This document shows, piece after piece, positions 43,375 to 53,163 of a stretch of 64,000 nucleotides of DNA. The first letter of the stretch is position 1, and every line of letters starts with the position of its first letter. The translations under genes and the position numbers were made by a program. This stretch comes from CBDDIP01 sp965229005 (GTDB taxonomy: Bacteria > Actinomycetota > Acidimicrobiia > Acidimicrobiales > Ilumatobacteraceae): contig CBDDIP010000002.1 in NCBI GenBank assembly GCA_965229005.1, positions 186,001 to 250,000 on the forward strand. Reading direction: 5' to 3'. The notes beneath the pieces are model-generated. The model did no database searches and had not been told where the DNA came from. It saw only the letters and a list, made by a program, of their open reading frames with translations.

Positions 43375-44328
43375 TTACCGGATGCCGTCGCGCAACGACT
43401 GGACCCAGTCGTCGGCGTCGCGCCACCTTGCGTCCGCGTGCTCGCGCGCCGTGTGTGCGTGCTCGCCTGCAGCCGGGTAGGAACCGAGGAATTTCACGGC
43501 TCCCTGCTTCGCGTGAAGGGAGCGAACGGCGTCGGCGACGACCTCGTCGGCGATGTGGCCGTTGGCGTAGAGGATGAAGCAGTAATCGCCCAGCCCGCCC
43601 GCCTTGGTCGGCCGCGACAGCAGGTTCGACAGGTTGATCCGCCGAGCTGCGAACTCCTGCAGGATCGAGATCAATGAGCCCGGCTCGTCGGCGCGCTGGT
43701 ACACGACGAGGCCGGTGATGTCGTGACCGGTCGGCGCCGGCACGCCCTCGCGGGCGACGAGCACGAAGCGGGTCTGGTTGCCCGGGTGGTCGGCGATGTC
43801 GGCAGCGAGGATGTCCAGGCCGTACAGCTCGGCGGCGATGCGTGGCGCTACGGCGGCGAGTGCGGTCGAGCTGTCCTCCGACACGATCCGCGCTGCCTCG
43901 GCCGTGGAGTTGGCGGCACGCAGCTCCGCGGCCGGCGCCGCGGTGCGCAGATAGGCGTGACACTGCGCGGTGGCGACAGGGATCGAGAGCACCGCCTTCA
44001 GATCGGCGATCGTCGTGCCGGGTCGGGCAAGCAGGCAGTGCTCGATGTTCAGCACCACCTCGCGCTGGATCAGCAGCGTGTGGTTGAACACCAACTCGTC
44101 CTGCGTCAGGTTGACCATGCCCTCGATCGAGTTCTCGATGGCGACGAACCCGAGATCGACCTCGCCGGACTCCACCGCATCGAGCACGTCGGGCATCGTG
44201 CGATAGAGCACGCGCTCGGCGACGGCCAGATCCGGCTGCGACATCACCGCCTGCTCGGTGAACGTGCCGAGCGGCCCCAAGAAGCCGACACGACTCCCGA
44301 CGCGGATGCTGGACGGCTCGGCACTCAT
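43375..44328 (-). CDS. pheA: Prephenate dehydratase with ACT domain
   Basis: A 317-residue enzyme that converts prephenate to phenylpyruvate in phenylalanine synthesis. The catalytic region includes FLGPLGTFTEQA near 15-26, AIENSIEGMVNLTQD near 63-77 and NQTRFVLV with its catalytic threonine. The C-terminal ACT domain (about 210-280) senses phenylalanine. Two regulatory contacts differ from the common pattern: GALV is GSLI and ESRP is LSRP, so feedback control may be altered. The last 40 residues are an alanine/histidine-rich tail. Divergent from larB. Confidence 0.92.
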   Translation of the reverse strand: MSAEPSSIRVGSRVGFLGPLGTFTEQAVMSQPDLAVAERVLYRTMPDVLDAVESGEVDLGFVAIENSIEGMVNLTQDELVFNHTLLIQREVVLNIEHCLLARPGTTIADLKAVLSIPVATAQCHAYLRTAAPAAELRAANSTAEAARIVSEDSSTALAAVAPRIAAELYGLDILAADIADHPGNQTRFVLVAREGVPAPTGHDITGLVVYQRADEPGSLISILQEFAARRINLSNLLSRPTKAGGLGDYCFILYANGHIADEVVADAVRSLHAKQGAVKFLGSYPAAGEHAHTAREHADARWRDADDWVQSLRDGIR

Positions 44329-44409
44329 GGGTGATCAGGCTACGCGGCAGGTCGGCGAAGGCTCTGGACCGTTTCCCGTTTGGGGCGGTTCCCGACGAGG
44401 CCGGGCAGA

Positions 44410-45152
44410 ATGGTGCCCGTGGACGAGGGGGAGCTGCGACAGCTGATCGACGACCTGCGTGCCGGGCGCATCGAGCCCGACGCCGCAGTCGCTGCGCTGC
44501 GACGCCTGCCGTTCGCCGACGTCGGTGACGCGCTGGTCGACCACCACCGGGCCCTGCGCCAGGGCATGCCCGAGGCGATCTACGGACGAGGCAAGACCCC
44601 AGAGCAGTGCGTGCGCATCGTCGACGAGCTGCTCGCCCACGGCACCGGGCCGGTGCTGCTCACCCGGGCCACCGACGAGCAGGCCAAGGCCGTCCTGGCC
44701 ATCCACCCCAACGCGGTGCAGCAGGCCGGCACCATCGCCTGGCGTCTCCCCGAACCACACCGAGAGCAGACCGTGCTCGTCGTCAGTGCCGGCACCAGCG
44801 ACGTGCCCGTCGTCGACGAGTGCGTGCTCACCCTGCGCTCGCTCGGCTTCGCACCGCAGCGGTTGGTCGACGTCGGCGTCGCCGGCATCCATCGCCTGCT
44901 CGCCCACCTCGACGAGATCACCGCCGCCGACGCGATCGTCGTCGCCGCCGGGATGGAGGGCGCGCTGGCCAGTGTGATCGGTGGGCTGACCGCGAAGCCG
45001 GTGATCGCCGTGCCGACCAGCACGGGCTACGGCGCCGGACTCGAAGGCGTCACCGCGCTGCTGGCCATGCACGCGTCGTGCGCCAGCGGGGTCAGCGTCG
45101 TCGGCATCGACAACGGCTTCGGCGCCGCCTGCGCGATCGCCCGGATGCTCCG

Positions 45153-45156
<4 letters not shown>
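44410..45156 (+). CDS. larB: Nickel-pincer cofactor biosynthesis protein LarB
   Basis: A 248-residue protein with an N-terminal helical segment and a PurE-like C-terminal domain. Diagnostic segments are EAIYGRGKTPEQCVRI (near 57-72), VLVVSAGTSDVPVVDECVLTL (near 122-142) and AAGMEGALASVIGGL (near 178-192). LarB carboxylates and hydrolyses nicotinic acid adenine dinucleotide, the first step toward the nickel-pincer nucleotide of lactate racemase. The start is ATG 44410 or GTG 44419; earlier in-frame ATG 44380 lacks similarity. Its stop overlaps larC by four bases. Confidence 0.93.
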
Positions 45157-46441
<1,285 letters not shown>

Positions 46442-46445
<4 letters not shown>

Positions 46446-46481
46446 CGCTTTCCGTCAGCCGATTGCCCGAGACCGGGCGAT
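46442..46481. terminator. Two adjacent hairpins between convergent larC and thioredoxin-like genes
   Basis: CTGACG-ctttc-CGTCAG (46442-46458, overlapping the larC stop) and ATTGCCCG-agac-CGGGCGAT (46462-46481, one G-T pair) lie in the 72-base convergent gap. No U-tract follows. Probable bidirectional terminator. Confidence 0.45.
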
Positions 46482-46517
46482 GGCAGGGATGTCCCGAGAG
46501 ACCGGCCGCGAAACCCG

Positions 46518-47213
46518 TCAGCCCAGGGCGGCGGCGACGATCTGGTTGAGATCCGCGATGGGGTACTCGCCGGAGCCGCGGAACTTGACCAGCCCATCGC
46601 TGCCGACGATCGCGAACGCCGGGAACGAGCCGACGCCGAAGGCGGCGAGCGCAGTGCTGTCGGCGCTGTCGGCCAGGACGGGCCACGTCCACGCCTTCTC
46701 CTCGATCCACTTCGACGGCGGGTAGTTCGGCGCCGACGCGTCGACACCGGTGGTCACGCCGATGATCCGCAGGTCCGCGGGGATCGCCCCACTGGCCTTC
46801 CACTCGTTGAGCACCGGGATCTCGCGGTTGCAGTGCGGGCACCAGTGGGCGAGGAAGACGACCATGTACGCGCCGTCGTCGGGGTTGATCGAGATCGGCG
46901 AGCCGTCGAAGGTGAACCCGTTCAGCACCGGCGCCTTCATGCCGAGTGCGGTGTCGGCGCCGCTGTTGCCGAGCACGGGGAGCACGTCGCCGACGACGGT
47001 CACGGGCTGCACCTCGGCCGGCGACGCACTGCCGCCGCCCGGCGCGAGCGTGCCCTCGGTGGCCTTCTTGTCGTCGCCGGAGACGGTGATCACGACGATC
47101 GCGGCGATGATCGCCACGGCCAAGCCGAGCGCGACGAACAGCCACATCCGGTTCTGGGCCGGGCGAGGCGGGGGTGGCACCGGGTTACGGGGCTGCTGTG
47201 TGTTCTTGCCCAT
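46518..47213 (-). CDS. Membrane-anchored thioredoxin-like (TlpA/DsbA-type) oxidoreductase
   Basis: A 231-residue protein with a Pro-rich cytosolic start, one TM anchor (about 23-45) and an external thioredoxin fold. The active site is CPHC (125 and 128) in VVFLAHWCPHCNREIP; the Pro-His dipeptide is that of oxidising DsbA proteins and not of reducing TlpA. The cis-proline is in VGSFPAFAIVG. It overlaps the DsbB gene by 29 bases, making a disulfide-forming pair. Confidence 0.88.
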   Translation of the reverse strand: MGKNTQQPRNPVPPPPRPAQNRMWLFVALGLAVAIIAAIVVITVSGDDKKATEGTLAPGGGSASPAEVQPVTVVGDVLPVLGNSGADTALGMKAPVLNGFTFDGSPISINPDDGAYMVVFLAHWCPHCNREIPVLNEWKASGAIPADLRIIGVTTGVDASAPNYPPSKWIEEKAWTWPVLADSADSTALAAFGVGSFPAFAIVGSDGLVKFRGSGEYPIADLNQIVAAALG

Positions 47214-47742
47214 CGGGCAGGTGCTCCTGTTCGGACGAGGCTCGGGGGATGAGCAGGACGGTGAGGATCGCGGCGAAGCCGCAGAGCGCCATGAACGACA
47301 ACGAGACGAAGCCGAACTGACGCGGGAACGGCAGCGCGGTGCACGGCACCGTCGCGCTGCACGAGGTGGCTTCCCACTGCGGGTTCCACTCGATCAGGTA
47401 GTGGTACGTGGAGATGACGATGCCGATCGACGCCAGCGGCACGACGTACCAGCGCACATCGCGGTCGCGACGCAACGCACCGACCAGCAGCACGACGGCG
47501 CACGAGTACATGGCGATGCGCTGGTACCAGCACAGCCGGCACGGCTCGAACCCGGCCGACTCGCTGAACCACAGGCTGCCGGCCGTCGCGGTCGCAGCGA
47601 CGATGAACGCCAACCACAGTGCGCTGTCGCGGATGGTGAGGTGCAGCGATCGCACGGATGTGCCGGGCACGAGCGCGCTCACCAGCAGCAGCACGGCCCC
47701 GCCGCCGGCCACCAGGGCGAGGATCGCGGTGAACCGCTCCAT
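47185..47742 (-). CDS. dsbB: Disulfide bond formation protein DsbB
   Basis: A 185-residue membrane protein with four predicted TM helices. The first cysteine pair is in PCRLCWYQR (Cys68, Cys71), with the arginine that helps quinone binding just behind. The second pair lies in the other external loop (Cys128, Cys134). DsbB passes electrons from the partner thiol oxidase to quinone. The start is ATG 47742, or GTG 15 bases upstream. The partner is the CPHC thioredoxin-like protein encoded in overlap downstream. Confidence 0.86.
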   Translation of the reverse strand: MERFTAILALVAGGGAVLLLVSALVPGTSVRSLHLTIRDSALWLAFIVAATATAGSLWFSESAGFEPCRLCWYQRIAMYSCAVVLLVGALRRDRDVRWYVVPLASIGIVISTYHYLIEWNPQWEATSCSATVPCTALPFPRQFGFVSLSFMALCGFAAILTVLLIPRASSEQEHLPDGQEHTAAP

Positions 47743-47808
47743 CTGGACGACCGACACGGCGTCATTCTGCCGGGGGAAACCGCGGAACCGGTGGCAGGAT
47801 GACGCACT

Positions 47809-48654
47809 GTGATCGCACCCTTCGTCGACGCCAACGAAGTGTCGAAGCTGCAGCACAGCGGCAAGCACGTCCTGCTCGTCGACGTTCGCTGGTACCTCGA
47901 CGGTCGCGACGCCAAGGCGGCGTTCATCGCCGGCCACATCCCCAGCGCGGTGTGGGCCGATCTCGATCACGACCTGGCCGCGCACGGCGCGCCGGCCACC
48001 GAGGGCCGCCACCCACTCCCCACACCGGAGCACTTCGCCGCGGCGATGGAGCGGCTGGGCATCGGCGACAGCACCATCGTGATCGCCTACGACGACACCG
48101 GCGGCGTCACCGCCGGCCGGCTCGTCGTGATGCTGCGCATGCTCGGCCGCGAGGCCGCTGTGCTCGATGGCGGGCTCGCCGGATGGCGTGGCGGGCTGGG
48201 GGTCGGTGGCGTGACGCCCCATCCCAAGTCGCCCGGTTCGTTCACCGTCACCCCGTGGCCGGTGGATCGACTGGCCACCGCAGACGAAGCCGCCGAAGCC
48301 GCATCGCGCGGTGCCGCCATCGACGCCCGCTCGTACGAGCGGTTCACCGGCGAGGTGACCCTGGTCGACAAGCGCCCCGGCCACATCCCCGGGTCACGCA
48401 GCGCGCCCGCGCTCGACGTGCTGGACGCCGACGGCCGCGTACGCAGCGCCGAGGATCTCCGCGCCCACTACGAATCGATCGGCGTCGCCGACGCCGAGGG
48501 ACTCGTCGCCTCGTGCGGGTCGGGCGTCAGCGCGTGCCTGAACGTGCTCGGCATGGAGCGCGCCGGCCTCGCCGCGCCGCGCCTGTACGTGGGGAGTTGG
48601 AGCGGGTGGTCCGCGGACGAGGCCCGCCCGGCGGAGCTCGGCGCACGTGACTGA
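47809..48654 (+). CDS. Two-domain rhodanese (thiosulfate/3-mercaptopyruvate sulfurtransferase)
   Basis: A 281-residue tandem-rhodanese protein. The inactive N-terminal domain begins at LLVDVRWYLDGRDAKAAF and contains GHIPSAVWADLD; the C-terminal domain carries the catalytic loop CGSGVSA near residue 236. The CGSGV form is that of 3-mercaptopyruvate or thiosulfate sulfurtransferases. The GTG start is 66 bases from the divergent dsbB start. Its 3' end overlaps the next gene by 8 bases. Confidence 0.9.
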   Translation: MIAPFVDANEVSKLQHSGKHVLLVDVRWYLDGRDAKAAFIAGHIPSAVWADLDHDLAAHGAPATEGRHPLPTPEHFAAAMERLGIGDSTIVIAYDDTGGVTAGRLVVMLRMLGREAAVLDGGLAGWRGGLGVGGVTPHPKSPGSFTVTPWPVDRLATADEAAEAASRGAAIDARSYERFTGEVTLVDKRPGHIPGSRSAPALDVLDADGRVRSAEDLRAHYESIGVADAEGLVASCGSGVSACLNVLGMERAGLAAPRLYVGSWSGWSADEARPAELGARD

Positions 48655-50299
48655 CGTCGTCGTCACCACGAAGGCACCTGGAGCGCCGAACGCGCTCGCC
48701 GGGTTGAAGGCACTGCGGCGCAAGCGCCAGCGCAACCGTCTCGCCGACATGGAGTGGTTCGACGCCGCCTACAAGGTGTACATCGTGGCGATCTTCGGCG
48801 GCGGTGGTGTGCTCTGGATCAGCAGCGGCATCGGCGACCAACCGGTCAGCGCCAGCGCGGCAGCCGATATCGCTCGCAACGGCCCGGCGGTCCTCGGCCT
48901 GCTCGCGGTGTTCGCGGTGATGACCGGCCTGCGCAGTGGCGCTCAGGGCGGCCCACTGGCGCTCGAGGGCGCCGACGTCGTGCACGTGATGCTCGCCCCG
49001 GTCGACCGGTTGCGTGCGCTGATGAAGCCGACCTGGCAGCGGGTGCGCAGCGCCAGCGCCAGCGCATCGGTCACCGGTGCGATCGCCGGCCAACTCGCTG
49101 GGCGCCGTCTCCCCGGCAGCGCCGCTGCATGGGCCGGTGGCGGTGCGCTGTTCGGCCTCACCGTCGCACTGCTCTGGGTTGGTGCGGCGCTCGTTGCTCA
49201 CGCCGTGCGGCTGCGGCTCTGGATCGCCACCCTCACCGGTCTCGGCCTGCTCGGTTGGCAGGCCGCGTCGGTGGCCCGGCACCTGCACGGCCCGGCCAAC
49301 ACCGTTGGGAGCCTGGCGCTGTGGGGTTGGCGTCAGCACCCCGTCGACCTCATCGGCCTGGGCCTCGGGCTCGGGCTCACCATCGCCGGCGCGGCGATGC
49401 TGCGCCGCACCTCGCTCGACGCCCTCGCTCGACGCAGCAGCCTCGTCGCCCAGCTGCGCTTCGCGGTGACGATGCAGGACCTCCGCACCGTCATCCTCCT
49501 GCGCCGCCAGCTGAACCAGGAGCGCACCCGCAACCGTCCCTGGTTCCGGGTCCCGCGCCGCGGCAAGCACATCGTCTGGCGGCGCGGCTGGCACAGCATC
49601 GCCCGACTGCCCGCGACGCGCGTCGTGCGAATGACCGCCATCGCCGCAGTCGCCGGGATCATGGCCGGCGTCGTCGCTCGCGGCACCACGTCGGCCCTCC
49701 TCCTGCTCGGCCTCGCACTCTTCCTGCTCGGCCTCGAGGTGCTCGAGCCGCTGTCGCAGGAGGTCGATCAACCCGACCGCGCCGACAGCCTGCCCGTGGT
49801 GCGCGCCGAGCTGATGATGCTCCACCTCGCTGCACCGGCCGCGGCGCTGCTGCCCTTCGCCGTGGTCGCCGGCATTGCCGGGGCACTCACGATCGGCACC
49901 TCGAGTGCAATCGCACCGGTGGCCATCATGACCCTGCCCGTCGTGCTCGCCGGTGCCTGCGGCGCGGTGGTCAGCATCGTGCGCGACATGCCCGATCCGT
50001 TCTCGGCGCAGAACCAGCAGGCCTTCATCCCGCCGGAGATGGCCGGGTTCACCACCGTGCTGCGCACGCTCCTGCCGATCGTGGTCAGCACCCTCGGCGT
50101 CTGCACCGTGCTCATCGCACGCGCCGCCTACCGCAACGGCGACTCGCTGGCCGGTGGCGCTGCCCGCGGCGCGATCGGTTCGATCCTCGTCGTCAGTGCC
50201 ACGGCCGCATGGGTGCGCATGCGCGATCAGATCAAGGCCAAGTTCCGCAACATGATGAACGAGAGCCGCGAGTACACCAGCCAGAAGAGGACGTTCTAG
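48647..50299 (+). CDS. ABC exporter-type integral membrane protein
   Basis: A 550-residue protein with a basic N-terminus and about 12 hydrophobic segments in two groups, joined by a basic cytosolic region (about 260-320, rich in Arg). No ATPase domain is present, but the ATPase gene follows by 4 bases, so this is probably the transport partner. No recognised family motif. The GTG start lies 8 bases inside the end of the rhodanese gene. Confidence 0.75.
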   Translation: MTDVVVTTKAPGAPNALAGLKALRRKRQRNRLADMEWFDAAYKVYIVAIFGGGGVLWISSGIGDQPVSASAAADIARNGPAVLGLLAVFAVMTGLRSGAQGGPLALEGADVVHVMLAPVDRLRALMKPTWQRVRSASASASVTGAIAGQLAGRRLPGSAAAWAGGGALFGLTVALLWVGAALVAHAVRLRLWIATLTGLGLLGWQAASVARHLHGPANTVGSLALWGWRQHPVDLIGLGLGLGLTIAGAAMLRRTSLDALARRSSLVAQLRFAVTMQDLRTVILLRRQLNQERTRNRPWFRVPRRGKHIVWRRGWHSIARLPATRVVRMTAIAAVAGIMAGVVARGTTSALLLLGLALFLLGLEVLEPLSQEVDQPDRADSLPVVRAELMMLHLAAPAAALLPFAVVAGIAGALTIGTSSAIAPVAIMTLPVVLAGACGAVVSIVRDMPDPFSAQNQQAFIPPEMAGFTTVLRTLLPIVVSTLGVCTVLIARAAYRNGDSLAGGAARGAIGSILVVSATAAWVRMRDQIKAKFRNMMNESREYTSQKRTF

Positions 50300-50303
50300 A
50301 CCC

Positions 50304-51008
50304 ATGCCTTCGTCAACGTCTCGCCACGCACACCTCGCGTTGCACATCGACGGGCTCACCAAGGAGTACGGCGACCGCCCCGCGCTGGAACCGTTCAGCC
50401 TCGACGTCGAAGCCGGCCAGCACGTGGCGCTCGTCGGCCACAACGGCAGCGGCAAGACCACGTTGCTGAAGATGGTGGCGGGGTTGCTCGATCCGACGGC
50501 CGGCTCGGCGCAGATCTTCGGCTACCCGTCGGGCAGCACCGACGCGCGTCGCATGCTCAGCTGGCTGAGCGACACCCCGACCTTCTACGACGACCTGTCG
50601 CTGTGGGAGCACCTCGAGTACATCGCCCGCATGCACGAGTCGACGACGTGGGAGGCGCGCGGCGAGGAGCTGCTGGAGCTGCTCGGCATCGCTCATCGCC
50701 GCGACGACATCCCCACGACGTTCAGCCGCGGCCTGCGTCAGAAGGCGGCGATCGCCATCGCCATCATCCGCCCGTTCCGGGTGCTGTTGGTGGACGAACC
50801 GTTCGTCGGACTCGACGCCACCGGCAAGGAAGCGCTGCTGCAGATCTTCACCGAAGCGAGCACCAGCGGCGCCACGTTGGTGGTCGCCACGCACGAGCTC
50901 AGCTTCGTCAACCGGGTCGATCGGTTGATCGCGCTGCGCGACGGCGCGAGCACGTTCGACGGAACTCCGGCAGAAGCAGACGTCCACGCTCTCGTCCTGC
51001 CTGCTTGA
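50304..51008 (+). CDS. ABC transporter ATP-binding protein
   Basis: A 234-residue ATPase. Walker A is GHNGSGKTT (about 45-53), Walker B is LLVDEPFVGLD near 160-170, and the signature LSGGQ is replaced by FSRGLRQ near 138. That divergent form occurs in ABC-2 exporters of the CcmA/NatA type. It follows the membrane protein gene by 4 bases. Likely exports a hydrophobic molecule, but nothing in sequence fixes the cargo. Confidence 0.9.
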   Translation: MPSSTSRHAHLALHIDGLTKEYGDRPALEPFSLDVEAGQHVALVGHNGSGKTTLLKMVAGLLDPTAGSAQIFGYPSGSTDARRMLSWLSDTPTFYDDLSLWEHLEYIARMHESTTWEARGEELLELLGIAHRRDDIPTTFSRGLRQKAAIAIAIIRPFRVLLVDEPFVGLDATGKEALLQIFTEASTSGATLVVATHELSFVNRVDRLIALRDGASTFDGTPAEADVHALVLPA

Positions 51009-51026
51009 GCGCTACCATCGGCGTCC

Positions 51027-51482
51027 ATGCCCCAGGAGTTCGCCACCGTCAGCACCTCGTCCTACGAACCAGCCGCCCTGGCCGCCAAGCTCACCGAGAA
51101 GTCGGCTGAAGGCTGGTCCGTGGTCGGCATCGTGCCAACCGGTGGCGACGTCACCGCCTACCTGAGCCGGGAGTCCACGGGTGCCAGCGCACCTGCGGCC
51201 GCAGCTGCTCCGGTGGTCGAGGCCGCTCCGGCTCAGGCCCCCGCGCCCGCACCGGTCGTGGCCGAGCCCGCCGGTTGGGGTGCTGCACCCGCGCCGGCGC
51301 CCGAGCCCGCACCGGTCTACGCCCCCGCGCCGGCAGCACCGGCGCCCGCCGCTCCGGCCGTGCCCGCCGACTGGTACGCCGACCCGGCCGGTCGCTTCGA
51401 CCTGCGCTACTGGGACGGCAGCACCTGGACCGAGCACGTGTCACGCGCCGGCCAGCGGTTCACCGACCCGCCCGTCGCCTGA
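51027..51482 (+). CDS. DUF2510 domain protein with Ala/Pro linker
   Basis: A 151-residue protein. Residues 1-50 form a small domain beginning with EFATVSTSSYEPAAL and resembling short DUF4177-type domains (KLTEKSAEGWSVVGIVPTGG). An Ala/Pro-rich linker of about 55 residues follows, then the C-terminal DUF2510 motif ADWYADPAGRFDLRYWDG with WTEHV. DUF2510 is found in actinobacterial membrane or envelope proteins; function unknown. It is co-directional with the ABC pair, 18 bases downstream. Confidence 0.8.
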   Translation: MPQEFATVSTSSYEPAALAAKLTEKSAEGWSVVGIVPTGGDVTAYLSRESTGASAPAAAAAPVVEAAPAQAPAPAPVVAEPAGWGAAPAPAPEPAPVYAPAPAAPAPAAPAVPADWYADPAGRFDLRYWDGSTWTEHVSRAGQRFTDPPVA

Positions 51483-51531
51483 CCCGCACCGCCCTGATCG
51501 GGCACATCGCCACCGGTAGCCTCGGGCGCTG

Positions 51532-53091
51532 ATGCGCGCCACGTCGATCGGTCATGCCGGGATCCTGATCGACACCGTCGACGGGTCGATCCTCTGCGAC
51601 CCGTGGTTCCACCCGGCGTTCTTCGGTTCGTGGTTCGTCTTCCCCCGCAACGACCAGCTGCCCGCCGAGCTGCGCGAACGCATCGAGCACCCGGACTACC
51701 TGTTCATCTCCCACCTGCACGGCGACCACTACGACGAGCCGTGGCTGCGCGAGCACGTCAGCCGCGACACGACGGTGCTCGTCCCCGGCTACCCGACGCG
51801 CGAACTGGAGCGCAAGCTGCGCGGCCTCGGCTTCGGCAACATCGTCCGCACCGTCGACGGTGAGGAGCTGGCGCTCGGCCCGTCGCTGCGGGTCGCCATC
51901 CACGTCGAGACGAGCATCACCGACGGGCCCGGAGGCGACTCGGCGCTCGTCGTCAGCGACGGCACCGGCCGCCTCGTCAACCAGAACGACTGCCGCACCA
52001 CCGACATGGACGCGCTGCGCGCCCACGGGCCGGTCGACCTGCACTGGCTGCAGTACAGCGGCGCCATCTGGTACCCGATGGTCTACGACGAGCCGCCGGC
52101 GCGGATGCGCGAACTGGTCGACGCGAAGGTGCTCAGCCAGTTCACCCGAGCGATGCGCTACGTGGAGTCGGTGGACGCCGCGGCCGTGGTGCCGAGCGCC
52201 GGACCGCCGTGCTTCCTCGACCCGGAGCTGTTCCACCTCAACATGATCACCGGCGACGAGCTGAGCATCTTCCCCGACCAGCGCAGCTTCCTCGCTCAGC
52301 TGGCCGATGCCGGGCGGACCGGCGTGATGGCCATCCCCGGCACCGCCATCGACATCGTCGACGGCACCGTCAGGGTCACCCACCCGATCGCCGATGTCGA
52401 CGTCCAGGCGATCTTCGACGACAAGGCCGAGTACCTGCGCGGCTACCAGGCGGACTGGACGCCGTGGCTCGACGAGCAGCACCACCACTGGCACGCGCCC
52501 ACCGACGATCTGCTGGCCACGGTGCGGTCGTGGTGGGAGCCGCTGCTGGCAATGGCGCCGACGTTGCGCGACTCGGTCGGCGACGTGTGCGTGCTGCACG
52601 CCGGCGATCTGGCCATCGCCATCGACTTCCCGACGGGCGAGGTGCGCGAGTGGCAGGGCGAGCCGCACGCGTTCCGCTTCGAGATCCAGCGCGAGCTCGT
52701 CGAAACGGTCGTGGCCGATCGCGCCGTCGACTGGAGCAACGCGCTGTTCCTCTCCTGCCGCTTCCACGCCTGGCGGGCCGGCGCGTTCAACGAGTACCTC
52801 TACAACTTCTTCAAGTCGCTCTCGGTGGAGCGCATGCGGCGCGCCGAGGCCGAAGCCGTGCGCAAGCTGCACCCGGATCAGGACGGCATCGCCGGCGAGG
52901 AGATCCGCATCGGCGACTACATCTGCCAGCGCACGTGCCCGCACCGCCAAGCGGACCTTGCCGCGTTCGGCGAGATCGACGGGCCGCACCTCGTCTGCAC
53001 CCTGCACGGCTGGCGCTTCGACCTGGAGACCGGCGAGTGCATCACCGCCGACGATCGCAAGCTGATCATCCGTCGCGCCGACGCCGAATGA
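51532..53091 (+). CDS. Metallo-beta-lactamase-fold hydrolase fused to a Rieske [2Fe-2S] domain
   Basis: A 519-residue cytosolic fusion. The N-terminal MBL domain has HLHGDHYDE (61-69) and further metal-site candidates, as in proteins related to CMP-N-acetylneuraminate hydroxylase and UlaG-like lactonases. The middle (about 270-430) has no recognised motif. The C-terminus has a Rieske cluster site, TCPHRQADL and CTLHGWRFD, with two Cys and two His (about 469/471 and 489/492). Possibly a CMAH-like oxygenase or hydroxylase; the electron donor is unknown. Confidence 0.85.
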   Translation: MRATSIGHAGILIDTVDGSILCDPWFHPAFFGSWFVFPRNDQLPAELRERIEHPDYLFISHLHGDHYDEPWLREHVSRDTTVLVPGYPTRELERKLRGLGFGNIVRTVDGEELALGPSLRVAIHVETSITDGPGGDSALVVSDGTGRLVNQNDCRTTDMDALRAHGPVDLHWLQYSGAIWYPMVYDEPPARMRELVDAKVLSQFTRAMRYVESVDAAAVVPSAGPPCFLDPELFHLNMITGDELSIFPDQRSFLAQLADAGRTGVMAIPGTAIDIVDGTVRVTHPIADVDVQAIFDDKAEYLRGYQADWTPWLDEQHHHWHAPTDDLLATVRSWWEPLLAMAPTLRDSVGDVCVLHAGDLAIAIDFPTGEVREWQGEPHAFRFEIQRELVETVVADRAVDWSNALFLSCRFHAWRAGAFNEYLYNFFKSLSVERMRRAEAEAVRKLHPDQDGIAGEEIRIGDYICQRTCPHRQADLAAFGEIDGPHLVCTLHGWRFDLETGECITADDRKLIIRRADAE

Positions 53092-53163
53092 CCAGGTAGC
53101 GGCACGAACACCATCGGATCGCGGCAAGACAACGACCGAGCGTGAGGTTGTTCGAACGCCGTC

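Noticed and set aside
44607..45152. Extension of larC upstream through larB
   Set aside because: This part is an alternative frame of larB. LarC similarity begins at ATG 45153, which overlaps the larB stop.
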